This document shows, piece by piece, positions 34,810 through 47,300 of a stretch of 64,000 nt of DNA. This DNA is from Fasciola hepatica (Eukaryota > Platyhelminthes > Trematoda > Plagiorchiida > Fasciolidae), in contig CANUEZ040000028.1 in assembly GCA_948099385.1 (NCBI GenBank), forward strand, positions 4,999,501-5,063,500. The letters run 5' to 3'. Positions within the stretch are counted from its first letter, which is position 1, and every line of letters begins with the position of its first letter. A model generated the notes under the pieces. The model searched no databases, had not been told where the DNA came from, and saw nothing but the letters and a program-made list of their open reading frames with translations. The position numbers and the translations under genes were made by a program.

Positions 34810-36950
34810 AGCAATCGCCAATTCAAGAGATCTCCTTGCTCACACTCAAGTCAAATCCCAGTATGACAGCACCATCAAGTAGGAGCACGGACGAACTTAC
34901 TTCTACTTTTCTCTGCACTATACCAGTTTTCCCCAAAGCACCACCACTGACAAACTAGTACTTTCTTTTACAATCCTCAGAACTTTTCAATGTAGAATAA
35001 TTACTATAACAGAAGAGACGGTCAAAAATATAATGCTATGCTAGCAGCTTACCAACCCCTTCCATCCACATACTGTTCTTTCGAACATATAAAGATGAGA
35101 TATCTGGCCGTCTCGGAGCTGGCTTGCATTCTGCGTAAGCGGACGGTATTGCGGGTTCTATTCCTAATTGCGTGCAAACCATTAATCCTTTGAATTGCAG
35201 ATACAGTAGCCTTCCCGGTGTACGCTATCTTGCTAGCCTGTAGCGGTATGAATCAACCCCCGGCAAGCCTACCTCGCCTAAACTCTTGAATTAAAAACCA
35301 GATCAGAATATGGAATATGTGCCACTGGTGCTTCACCTAAAAGCAACCAGTTCAACATTGGTTGTCGCCACTTATTGTTATAACCCAAAGCTGGCACCAC
35401 GTCCAGGCCGCAAGTCCCATTTATTTCAGGTTTTTCGTTGCCCATACTCTCTGGCTCCAGATTTGATGGCCACGTTTTACACTTCGCCCCGTACCGACAG
35501 ATACCTAAATGGAATCTTTCATACTGTTGCGTTCGCAACTCGGTAAAAGAATAAAGGCTCATGTGTATGGATAAACTTATATTCCCGCAGCAATGTACGG
35601 CAAGCGCCAGTACAGGTGAGCACGTGAAAACGCAAACGAGTCTTCACTCGTGTGTGTCAGTCATGCATATAATCGGAAATGTAAGGCAACGGTACAATCG
35701 GACCAAGTTGTGCAAGGTCGGGCAACGCGTGGTACAATCTGATTGGTCAATGCCGTCCGGGACGAAACACGGCAAACGTCAACTGTGTACATGCGTGTGT
35801 GCTTGCATGGCCGTCTGTCTGGGTACAAGCCTGTTCAGGCCGAACACAACACATACCAACCGGGATTACAATCGAGTCACACGACAAACACCCCCAACTG
35901 CTTACCGGTAGACTGATTGGGGTCTTCTAACGCAACAACCCTCCTACTGACATCACTAATAGAGCCTACACAAATAACAGTTCACTCGCAACCTTCCACT
36001 ATATCCGCCCGTAACAGTCACCAGTTTCATCCGTCACACCCCGCCACACCCGCGTGACTGATCAGTACTTCCTTTACCCCGCCGGGCGAACCATGCCCAC
36101 GGGCTAGTGCAAGCCACCAATGAAGATGGCTCCTCTTTATACCTTAGTCTTTTATGGAACAAACCGATATCAGAGCCGGAATAAGCAACACAAGAATTTG
36201 TTACTCCAAAAATTTCGATTCGCCATCCGGACGCGAGGCCACTTATCCTCCTCATCAGTGGTTCCCAATAACGAAGCTGAATAACACCGAGAGGTAATAA
36301 GTCAATATATTTTCGGCGGCATAACGGAACAGTAAGATGCTAGCCTATGAGAAGGTTTCCCACTCGGGTACCTGCTGCTAGTTTTCATTTTTCTTTCGAA
36401 AGGTATCCGGCTTGAAACTGGTTCCTCACTTATCCAGAGCAGTCAGGTTGTACTCCTTTTTTCTGAATGATACAAGCTATTGATCGTGAAACTAAACTCG
36501 CCTTTTTTATGGATTGCCGTTTCTTCTACATTCACCAACGTTCCCCAGCACACTTTCATACACTTTTTTTCATGCCTCACTGATCCATAACCCACTCCAT
36601 TAATTGAACCTGGGAAAATCCTTCATTCCGGGCTCGCGTTGTCTTCACGGAGAGCTGTTCTCCTCATATTCCCCGAAGTTCCTCAGTATACTTCCACACA
36701 TTTTTTACATTGCTCCCTGTTCAGAAATCATTCCCTTCACAGAACCCCAGCAAGCCTCCGTTACCCACGGCTTGCATCATTTCGGTTTATAATGTATCCC
36801 TAGCGCAACTGATTGGCGGTATCTTCGGTACCCTCACGGGCCACCAATGCCCAATTCGGATTCGAAACAAAGTCGTATTTGCCGCGAAAACCACTATCAG
36901 TTTGGTCCTTTCAAACTATTTCTAGCTCTGTTGTTTTGTTCCTGACAACT
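34810..36950 (+). mobile_element. (ATT)n-tailed repeat family, tail-less copy
   Basis: It is collinear with 28430-29950 (CTGCGTAAGCGG, AATCCTTTGAATTGCA, ATTTATTTCAGG, GATCGTGAAACTAAACTC, GTTGTCTTCACGG, CGGATTCGAAAC). About 350 bases at 35530-35880 are extra relative to the other copy. The family 3' tail is missing: the copy stops near 36950, just before the CR1 catalytic segment resumes. Confidence 0.65.
35530..35880. repeat. Extra ~350-bp segment inside a repeat copy
   Basis: Comparison with 29100-29170 shows this segment has no counterpart there, while flanks align on both sides. It includes a 116-codon frame without motifs. It could be a short nested insertion or a deletion in the other copy. 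Confidence 0.4.
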
Positions 36951-36984
36951 TTGACACCTTTTCTTGAAATTCGTGTATACCTTT

Positions 36985-37190
36985 ACCACTTAGTTTTATT
37001 GTTTGCGGGTGGCGTAAAGTTGTTGAATCTGAGGGTAGGGTCTACTCAGGCAGGGATATGGAAACCCTCCTGGACTGGGCATACCAGTTGGGCTGACGCC
37101 GAACTCCGGAAGGAGCCACCTGTTATCAAGAGTAGCAGAAAGCCAAACTGTCACTCACAACAAGGAACTGTTTGCCGCAGAGGCATTTAG
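36985..37190 (+). pseudogene. Reverse transcriptase catalytic segment (split CR1)
   Basis: The plus-strand translation LVLLFAGGVKLLNL aligns with the LFADDVKLW active-site motif; both catalytic aspartates are replaced by Gly. WTGHTSWADAELR follows. In an intact element this would come about 10-20 residues after the LLFLLYVN motif seen at 33540, which shows that 3.4 kb separates the two parts. Confidence 0.55.
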
Positions 37191-37389
37191 TAGAATTAAA
37201 GACATCGGGGCCATAAGGAACGATGATTATGATCAGACTAGAACAACGCGGCTGCCTAGAAGGCTCCCGGTAAGCTCTTTGGATCGAGATCAGCATTGCT
37301 TTGCAGGAACCTGGAAATATTCGTGCTTATCTACATGGCTATAGTGCGACCTCGCTAGGAAATTAGCGTGCGAGCTTGATCATCTCTCT

Positions 37390-37890
37390 ACAAAAATGTC
37401 ACTGCCTACCTGAAGAAAGTTCAACGTTTTGTGACGGGAATGGTCAAAGTGCAGAGGGGTAGGGCGTACGAACAGGGACTCCGTGATCTCGAGTATTCCT
37501 GGTTGGGGAGAAGGAGACTGCGACAGAGTCTAACAGAAACTTTGGACCTGTTGTGAGGTTTTTCTGGTCTTATGCCGGATGGTCTATTCCAAAAAGCCTT
37601 GGGTTCCCGGACAAAGAGACGCGAGAAGAAGCTGAAGAAAGTTCGAGCTAGGTTGACAACCAGATCGCCCTTCCACGACATCATGGAGACGGGCAATTGG
37701 ATTAGTCTGCCTGGTGATATGTTAGACCTGCAAACCGCCCAGTCCTTAAAGGGGGCCTTAGATCGCAAATGGTACGAGACTGTCAGTGGTGGTGAGTTTT
37801 GTGTGTCCGCTAGATGTATGAACAGTAAAACTATGGTCCTTATGAGGAGCATTTTGATTGACACTTCCGCTTGTTGGATGCCACTCTAGT
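37390..37890 (+). pseudogene. C-terminal domain of CR1 ORF2 (split CR1)
   Basis: The translation reads AYLKKVQRFVTGMVKVQRG, GLRDLEYSWLGRRRLRQSL and, after one stop, WISLPGDMLDLQTAQSLKGA followed by LDRKW. These match the copy at 39.1-39.9 kb (ECLEKVQGLATRMVAGQRG, MERRRIRGDLIETF). It ends about 470 bases before the FAM221B-like start codon. Confidence 0.75.
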
Positions 37891-38357
37891 GAAAGCCCAC
37901 TTTACACAAGGCCCTCGCAGTCGAAGCACTACAGTTTTTTGCTTTTCCCTCTCATTTTTAGCGGGGATTCGACTTAATAAGATGTGCAGATTTGGGTGAG
38001 TAACCTGCGTGCATAACATCGACAGAAATCATGAAGCTTGATTGGCCGTGGCGAGTACCAGTTCTGTACAAAGTGAGTCGAACTGAGTTGAGTTGAGTTT
38101 TATTGTAGAGCCTCAGTAGATGGTGCACGTGCAACCTCCACTGAGGGATAATGTGTCTAACATAAAGCACTTCAATAACTCTAACAGGAACCTTTGGCGG
38201 AAACGAAGCTCGGCTGAATTGCCATTGCAGGAAACCGAACAATTTGGTAGACCGCAGTCAGGTCCTGAAAATTCACTTTAACTGAACTGATTTTGTGAGG
38301 TGACCTCAGCGACCACAGCGCGGAAGATCGAAGGGCTGACGTTCGTTCAGAAAGAAA
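37891..38357. other. Upstream region of the FAM221B-like gene
   Basis: There is no clear TATA box or other promoter element. A GAGTTGAGTTGAGTTTTATT run near 38080-38103 resembles the degenerate simple-repeat ends of local retroelements. An in-frame TGA at 38337 and no upstream in-frame ATG support the start at 38358. A spliced-leader acceptor (for example after CTCAG near 38309) is possible but unproven. Confidence 0.4.
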
Positions 38358-38387
38358 ATGAAGAATAATACTGAGTCATCGAAAGTG
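38358..38387 (+). CDS. FAM221B: FAM221B-like exon 1 (start codon)
   Basis: This encodes ten residues, MKNNTESSKV, and ends in phase 0 before GTAATG. ATG follows an A-rich context and an in-frame TGA 21 bases upstream. The intron 38388-38422 is only 35 bases, starts GTAATG and ends GTAG. Such tiny introns are known in flatworms. The exon is less certain than the others because the N-terminus is not conserved. Confidence 0.55.
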
Positions 38388-41300
38388 GTAATGCAAATTC
38401 TTGTAAATTAAATGATTAGTAGATTTCCAAGATTAGTGATAAAACAGTCTTTCCAACCGACAAAGATGGAAACATTATTCCTGGAACCTATCAAACACAA
38501 GTGGGAGGTAACTATAAACCATTCAAATATAGTGCTGCAAAGTAGAGGTTCGCATAAAGAAAATTGAGCCCGCTAAACACTATGACGTTATTTCACTGGC
38601 AAGGGCTATGAACGATGACTTTGCTGCAAAAACGAAAGAGTTATTCTCCCCAGAAGTTGAAGCCGTGCGTGAAGCAATCCAATCGGGTAATTTCTCTCCC
38701 TCAGTGGGATAAGCTATTATTTTTGTATGATTTCGATGGTTATTTATATTTCCTTTACACCCCTACAATATTAAATTTGTGTACTAGATAGTATGTGTAG
38801 AATCGAAAAGTTAAATTGTATACTCATTTTCGTAGGAAATGATCATATGATATTCAGTTCAGTTCAGTTTAGTTCAGTTCAATTCAGTTTGCACAGGGTT
38901 TGGTATGGCTAGAGCCAATCGTGTGTCTAGATAGTTGTGTTGTCGACGCGTTTCCGTAGCTCCCAACACTGCGTGATTTTCTTTTTCTGAAAGGCAGAAA
39001 TTTTGTGCAGTATCAGCCCTGGCAGAGTAAGGTGGAAACAATAAGTAAATTGCATCTGACCCTAAAAGCTGCTTAACATAACTCGGGGTATACTGCCACC
39101 CAACACAGGTCTACTGCTTTCCTAAAAGCCTTCACTGTTGTGGTATTTATGACCTCCTCCAGGAGCTTATTCCAATAGGGTACCACTCTATTTGAGAAGT
39201 ACTTCGCCCTAATTTAGAGCCTCGAATGCTTCCTTTGTAATCTAAGGCAATGCCCCCTTGTGCCTCTCTCGGGGGTCAGAGAGAAAAGGTCTTCCCGTCT
39301 TATTCCTGACATTCCCTTCATTACCTTGAAGGTTTCTATCAAATCCCCTCGAATGCGCCGTCTTTCCATCGAGAACAGGTCTAGGGCACGGAGAAGCTCT
39401 GTGTAGCTAAACCCCCTCTGCCCAGCCACCATTCTAGTGGCTAGCCCTTGCACTTTCTCCAGACATTCTATATCTTTCTGGTAGTACGGTGCCCAGGCCT
39501 GCACGCAGTACTCCATATGCGGCCTAACTATGGCCTGATATATCGGAACGAAAACCTCCGGATCTCTACACGACATAATGGATCTAACTCGAAAGAGTTC
39601 TCTCCTGGCCGTATTGGCTGCTGAGGTGCACTGTTTGACGGCTTAAAGCTGTTGTCCATTATAACTCCTAAGTCTTTGACCTGCGAGACCACTTGCAACG
39701 AACCCACACCATTCTCACTAGCCCCTGTATTTGTAGTCAAGCATTGACACTCGGAGAGGTTTAGTGGAAGGTCCATTTTGCGTGTCAAGTTTTGTACTGA
39801 TAACACGTCAAGTTCTATATCTACTCCAGTTATCTTGACGTCATCGGCAAACGTAATTTATTGCTAGAAATGGGATAGATTTGCCCTACATCTAGATCTA
39901 AATATTCGCCTCCAGATTTTAGTTTACCCAAACATGTGTCGAGTACACTTCCAAGAAGAATAAGCTTCCTTCTGATCGTCAGAATAGGTCAGATCAGATC
40001 AAATCAGATCAGAGCACAGGACTGGCTGCCAATGCCAATGATAGTCCAGTTTATTGAACTCACGAGCCCCCGGGTCTCGCCAAGCTCCGACTTTCCGGGA
40101 TCCTCTGTCCTTCAGGAGCTGGGAGCAGGATACATTTCGGGGTCGCCGTCAGAGAGAGTAGAAGAGAGCAACATCCCAATAGGATAGGTCTCGGAAACCA
40201 TCAGGTTCTTCCTCTCTGCAACAGTCAAGACCTCCAGCTACCAGATCTTGCGAAACAGTAGAGAAAAGAAATATCTAGAGAGATCAAGAAGTACTTGTGG
40301 GAGGTACTTATGCAGAATGGAAGGGACGGCAGAAGAGGAAGGAGGAGAAATAGAACAAAAAGAGGAGGAAGAAGGGAATTGCTGAAGCGGACTAGAATGC
40401 CACAAGTAGGCTTAAGTTGCTGACCCACGGGTAATCCGGAAAGGCATGTGTCCACACAGGGTCCAGCTCCCTCTTGAACACTGTCACGGTGTATGCTTCC
40501 ACCACCGCGTCTCCTGAGAATCCCCCGAGTGTCCCCTGACTGTATCATTGAGTAGCTCTCAGTGAAATATAAAAAGGCACATTTACTATAACATCATGCA
40601 ACTGGAGTGCGGTCTAAGCGCATTTTCAGAGTTCATCGCCGGCTGTCCCATAAGTGCACTCTGAGAGCCACTCAATGATACGGCCAAGAAATACTCAGGG
40701 GACTCTCGAGTGGCTTTTCGAGAAGGCGTTCTAATGCGGCTTATGAACATGTTTTATATGAGATTTCATGATGATTTATCACAAGATACTCTCTTTTTAG
40801 TGGAATAGGGAGACTCGAACCAACGGCCAGATGTGGGAGTATATTCTATGTATCGTGGTGCCGAAACAGTACCGATACGAGAAATACACGAGTTCGACTA
40901 AGTGTTACAGCGAAGCGAAAATCAAGCAGAGTGCATGTACAGCCGGCGAGAAGCCGAAAGTAGAAGTGGTTAGGAAACAAAGTCGACGGAAACCACGGTG
41001 AGGCCAGTCCAGTCAAACTTACGTGACCGATAAAAAAAGGTGAAATTGAAACGAAGCGTCGGAAAAGATCGCACAAAAAATAAATCTAGCACGTTGTCCA
41101 GAAAATGGTCATTTTATCAGCACAATCGTAGTCTCTACACACTCATGGGATATGCGGGATGCCCGAGCTCGTTCACAAAATATAAAGCAATAATTGAGGA
41201 CTTACGGATTGGTTTGTGAACTCACACTTTGAAAAGATGATTCGGGGGCAGGTTACCTTCTCGACATACGTAGAAAGATTAATAAAAGCATACCTCATGA

Positions 41301-44300
41301 AAAAGCTATTTTCTACTTGAAAAATTGAAACTTTCTACATAATCGAAAATCATTTTTGTGATTTTGTGTACTATGAAGATTTTACACATCCAAGGGACAA
41401 AACAACAGCAACTTTCAGAAACAGATTTAAGTATCTCCTAAAAAGAATTCAAGGTACAGTCATAGCTAACCGTCCTATAAGGTCATGTAAACCTTGCCAA
41501 GCTGCTCCTCTGTTACTCATGTTTGCTGGTCTTTCTCACTTAGTGTGGACTACCTACCCGTTATAGTAGTACCCCGTACTAAGCCACTACGATCACCAGA
41601 GCAGTTTTTCCCATGACGCGTGAGAAGAAGAACACTATCGGTGGGGCAAGAGTGGTTAGCGTGGATTGCGGAGGTCTGCGTATAGCGTGCACGACCAAAG
41701 GTCAAAAGGCCACCTGGCTTGGCATACAGAATTCAGATAAATAATAATGTATGTTAAATACGTGAGCAAAGTTAACTGTCGCTACAGTCATCTGAGTTTA
41801 CCTTTGGAAATCAATCAGTGGTATTGCTAGAGGAACGACCGGCAAAGGCTTGCCTCATGCTGAGGGTTTTTTATCAGGTTAGGTATAGCAAAAGTCCATG
41901 TTCCCCTATTTGGGAGGTAAAGCCAACACTGACTACATAAATAATACCAAGTATCTCCCTAGGGGACACTTAGGAAACGACGGAGTGTCCTCCCATACTG
42001 TCCTAGGTGGTCCTTTGTAACTGACCGAAAATTAACTAGCTGTGTTCACTCAGGCAGCACCACTATCTCCTTTGGAATAACCCAAGAGTTTTTTGACCAC
42101 ATCGCCTAGTGACTTTTATTGAGAGTAAAGTGGTGCACCCAGGGGACGGTCATTGTTGAGCCCGGAAAGCACGCGCAAACTGTGCTCTAGTTATATGATT
42201 GCACAACAAACCTAAACGATATTGCTACTTAACGCGAAAAACAAGTGATAACTTTCGTAAGTATGAAACTAATTTACTAAGCTAAGTCATGTGCAAGAGA
42301 TGAGACATATCACCCGCGGTGGATTGTCGTCTTCTAAAAAAGAAATGATTTGCATTCGTTCAAAGCAATAGAATTCAGATTCTTTATGTGAACGTGCTGC
42401 TCGGGTCTGATTTTCATGCGTTTTCCGGGTTCGCCGCTGACCATCTCCCTAGTCTACCTTTGAGGGTCACCTCGTGATACTACCGTGAGACTTTTAGGAT
42501 CCACTCTTGCTGTCTGGGTTGTCCTTGAAATATGAAATGCTACTTAATGACTAACCCATAGGCTTATGGGTTTCCACGTTGGAAGGATAAATCATAGGCA
42601 CGTTATCTTCTCGCCACAGACCAAAACAAGATGAGTACCTTCCTTCTTTGCCAAATACTATTACAATTGTCAAACTAACACACCATTCGCATTTGAGGCA
42701 GTTCGCCGTTTCGGTTAAACCGACAGTGTTCCACATGTATAACAAGCAAAATTTGCGTGATCTGGAAACAAGTCGTGAGTATCCCCTTCAGATGACACTC
42801 AGTAAATGGCCGATTTTTACCCTAAGTACCTGGGAAGTTGGTTGCGCTATGCATGCCTTGCCCGCGCCGTTAGTCCATAAATTTTCAGCGTACAAGTCTC
42901 GCCCGGTCTCCTCAAATAACAATTACTGTCAGTATTGGCTTTAATCTGTCCAGAAGCTGATTTATCCTGAACAGCTGAGCTTCTTGAAGGAAATCCACCA
43001 TATCTGTGCAAAGGAATTTGTCTCGCTTTAAAATCAATTTTCATACCGCGTCCTTTCCTTAGTGATCACATTTGTTTGTTTTTCCTGCTACATGTGAACC
43101 ACCTGTCCGTTAGTCCTATGTTTGGCACCATGTGGACACGATAACTACACCAATATATCTCAGAACTCGTAAGACAGAGGATGCCATCTGAAGGGAAGGG
43201 GGTTATTGTGAACTTACGAGAGCGTGTGCGGGGACCTTGCAAGAGCCACATTCAAAGACCAACCACCCTTGTCAGTCGACATTCAACTAAACAAGAATGC
43301 ACGTTGAGCGAATGAACGATGTTAAGTCCTAGAAGGTCGACGGAGATGTGTTGCAAATATAGCTATGATTTGAGTGTGCTTATAGCTCAATAACTTTGTG
43401 TATATCACTTCTTGAACGGTCTGTGACGTTTGATGACTGACGGTGAAGCATGGCTGACGTCTATATTCCGAGGTATAAATCGAGTGCTTTGGGGGTGAGT
43501 CTAACCATGTGACACACGCCCAACCTGAAGACCGTCCTTTTTAGGAAGGAGAGCGACAAGAGATGCGACCCGCCATTCTAGTTGCGCCCGAACACCTTTT
43601 CAGACGTCCTGTACCCCCATTTTGCGGCGGCCAAAGCCGACGGTCTAACCACTACCAGCCCTTTGGGCCACGAGTACTTTCGAGCCAAAAAACGCCGGGC
43701 CAGGTTCATCTCAAACAGAGGTCAGATTTAGTCTTCAGCGCCAAGTTACCCAGTATTTTTACTGAGGAATATGCAACAGCTACGGTTAAATGGCAGCCGT
43801 GCTTGGCAGCCTATGTTCAGCTGAATAAGAATGTGTGTTGATGTAATGATTGAAATTGAGTATTGCAAGACTAAAGTTTTTCAAAGTATCAAATACATCT
43901 TGCCCTCAGTCTTTATGAGTATAGGCAAACATTGTTTCCTCCAAGTCCTTGGTTTCATTTTGTGAAGCATTTGATCAAGTGGCGGTCACTTTGTGTTGCT
44001 CGGCTAGATTCACTCCCGTATAGGCTCAGCTTAAAGCAGAATGATCTGTTTGAATTGCTCTAAGCGGTTATTCCTGTAAATCCAAAGGCGGTCTAAAACA
44101 TTTTATTTAATACCAGTTTCTGTTCAAGCTTTTACTTGTTGTAGTCTTTGTGCTGACTCCTAATTCCCGGCCCCTCGACTGTAATTTTTCTCTGTTGTTG
44201 CTTTATTGGCATCATGCTTATTCTCAAGCCGGTGTAAAATATGTACATGTATATATCTATTCAGGCATCACACCTGAACTGCTAGGGAAATGTTACTAGT

Positions 44301-47300
44301 TTCATTCACAGTTTGGATTTGGATCTTTTGTTACATGAATAAATAAATAACGTATTACCTATCTCCGTTGCTAAACAACGAGTTGCTGCTAATCAAAAGC
44401 TGCCTAACGTGGAAGTAACCGGCAGTGACAGGAACCGAACCCTCAACGTTTTAACCCGAATTTCACAATAATGATCATGCGACCACTGCCGATGTAAAGG
44501 AATGTATCAATGGTCAGTCACTGGAATAGAAAAACTATTGGTAATGTCTAAACGGAGCTTTTGGTTGGTGCACCAGAATTATCTGAAAATGGATCCTAAG
44601 AATAGCTGCATGAAGATTTCTGGGTATCAAAATTTGTTTTAAGTCATTTTAAAGACTTAATTTTATTTATTAGTTAATAGCGCCTTCAATTAGATTGTGA
44701 CGCTTTGTTCTAGGAGAATATAACTTGTAATTCACTGAGACAAGGAGTCCTAAAATTGTTTCGGGAACACACTGCACTATGATGCTTCACAACCAACTAC
44801 CCAACATTTCGGTCTCCTCTTGTATACGTATGTTTGATCTTCCTACAGTAATGGACCACTTGTTCGTTACTCAGTTGCTAGACTTTGTGAGAGAGTGATA
44901 ACCAAAACAATTCTTGTAGACCGCTACCAGCAAAAACGCGACCCGGAATGAAAGCCATTATCACACTTTTACGCGAAGGAGTACAGAAGCGAAGATACAA
45001 ATGAAAAACATGTTTAATGCGTGATTTTCTGTTGAATAATATTTTGATCTTCAACTGAGCAAAATCATGCCCTGTAGTAAAGCAGTTTGGGAGGCCAGAA
45101 TCCAGGTACGGATGAGGATATTATTCCAGAGTGAGTGGATTTGTCACCATCGGGCAGCTGATGATACCCAGGATGCCGTTAAAGAGAAGTACGTTATCTA
45201 CTGCTTTAAAGTTTCTTACGGGGAAAATAATGCTACGTTTTTAGATGTGGCTTCATAATCAGAGGCTGTGGATAAGTGTACAATAAAGTGAAGAAAAATT
45301 TTATAGGTTGTTAGACCTTCCGCTTCTCTAAGTTCATTGATTTTGGGGACAAAGTATTTCACAAATTATTTTGTCTTCTAGTACTTAATGACTAACTATG
45401 GCTCAATATTCAGTTTTGACGGACTGTTTACCCGACCATTGCCGACTGTGCTATGATAAAGATAACCGACATATGTTGCGGGAATTTTCAATTCGTGAGA
45501 GTGGGAGGGAAGGTGATCATTAGCAGGCAACCAATTAAAAGTCCGGTGATGAGCCAGCAGGTAACGTGAACCGTAGTGTCCATGGTAATAACTTATTTTA
45601 TCTATCACACCTTAAGGCTAGAGAAGAACCAAAACAAGAAATAACCTTTGAAAGTATGAGACAAGCAATAGCAAATAGAATAGGCAAAATGTGAATTTAC
45701 TTGAGCGATAACCATTTACTACTACCACGGACGGACAACAAAAACACTCGATCCAACATACGAACTGCTTATTCATATGTCACGTTTAGTTAAGTGATCA
45801 ACTACAATCAGTTTATCACTAAATTCACAAATAAGGGCGGCGTTTTCAGATTGCCATAACTTTACCGGGCACTGTTTGTATGTTGAACAGACACATCGTA
45901 ACTCAAATATCACCACCGCTAGCCATGGTAAAATATTTTGGTGATATTCTGGTTCATATTTCGTAATTATGAGTGCAAGTCGAATCAGTGCAAGCATATG
46001 CTTAACGCACCCGAGGATGGATATTCAACAGGTACATAATCACTTCCGATTGAAAAATAGAATGCCTGAAATCGAATGCCAACTGAGCGTTATGTTTATT
46101 TCTGCAGTGATAACTTCAGGGTTGATGAGAAAACGGGTGAGATGTGGTACCGTCTGGTATTTAAAGGTTTTTGTCCGAGAAAGCGAATGTCTATAGCCGA
46201 ATCACATGGGTGATGTGGAAAAGTGTTTACTGAGATCGGAGTAAGTGGATGCGATTTGCTACTCAGTATCCATCCGGAAAAATATCTTCTTGCACTGTGG
46301 TGTTGAAAGCTTGTAAACTGGCTTAACTGACTGTAAGGTATATCACTACTTCTAGTAAACGCTATGAAGGTAGGTAAGCAAGTTCGAAATACTTAACAAT
46401 GAATCCAATGAATATTGCAAGAAACCCATAGAGTCAATGGGGTGGAACATAGGAGTAAAAAAGTTTTCGGATGATGTGAAGTTAAGTATTGAGTAAGCTG
46501 AGTCGTAGAACATAAAAGCTAAGCGGCCTTTTTTTCAAAAAGACTGTAGTGATACGTTCAGACCAATAAACCTCGTGGTTAATGATAACACAGAGGTAAC
46601 AAACCAATGAATCACTCCCGACGCTCACACCGTTTACGATGAGGTGGGCGTGGATTCCAAAAGATTAAAGCGCCTAATGTCATCGTGAACAAAACAAAGT
46701 ATTGAAAGAATCTGATGAACTCATTTGTAGATTTTGATAGAGGATCAATGAGCAATTTTAACCACCCCATTCTGAAGAAGAGGTTGAGTAGACGGATTAG
46801 GTTGGGACAGGCCAAAGATCAAATCATCCACATGTCCTATAAGCTTACCATCATTTTGCACGGGCAAAAGGAAGATATATTAAAGAAAACACACGGGAAA
46901 TAGGATAGCGCTTTGTCGGACACGATGTATGGATGGAAACACGGAGGATGTTTCACACTGAAATCTTCAAAGCTTTCACCGATCAGAAAAGTTAATGAAC
47001 CGCAAAGGCATATAGTCTGACCGAATTACGTTATCCGTCAGGATCTGCACTAGCTTGGATCTGACTACACAGTTAAGTACTCCACCGTAATATAAAAACC
47101 AATTCATAATCACTATAAATGTTTGATCAAGCGAAAACAGGACGGAATGTGCGCTGGGAACGAGGGCGTCGGGGACTGAACGTGAACGTTAGTAGGCACT
47201 TCGGGTGGAGTCGAGCACATTAGGCTGGGAGGTAGTCTGTTTACCAGTTATCTTTCATGCACCTAGAGGGCAAAAAAGATACATACTACTGGCCGAAACT

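Larger units (their letters stand above)
31290..37890 (+). mobile_element. Plus-strand CR1 retrotransposon split by nested inserts
   Basis: Pieces of a single ORF2 occur in order: the endonuclease/RT linker (31310-31440: AEKFYKYVPSNGPEND), the first half of the reverse transcriptase (32880-33565), the catalytic region (about 36985-37190) and the C-terminal domain (37390-37890). The intervals 31.45-32.87 kb and 33.57-36.98 kb contain unrelated repeats, including (ATT)n-tailed family copies. All pieces have stops and frame changes. Confidence 0.65.

Noticed and set aside
38510..38532. A 25-base intron (GTAACT to TATAG) explaining the exon 2 frame change
   Set aside because: It is very short, and joining its ends does not give the frame of the conserved downstream sequence.
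46440..46530. A possible reverse transcriptase motif (FSDDVKLS) on the plus strand
   Set aside because: There is only one short match, with stops around it and no neighbouring motif in order.
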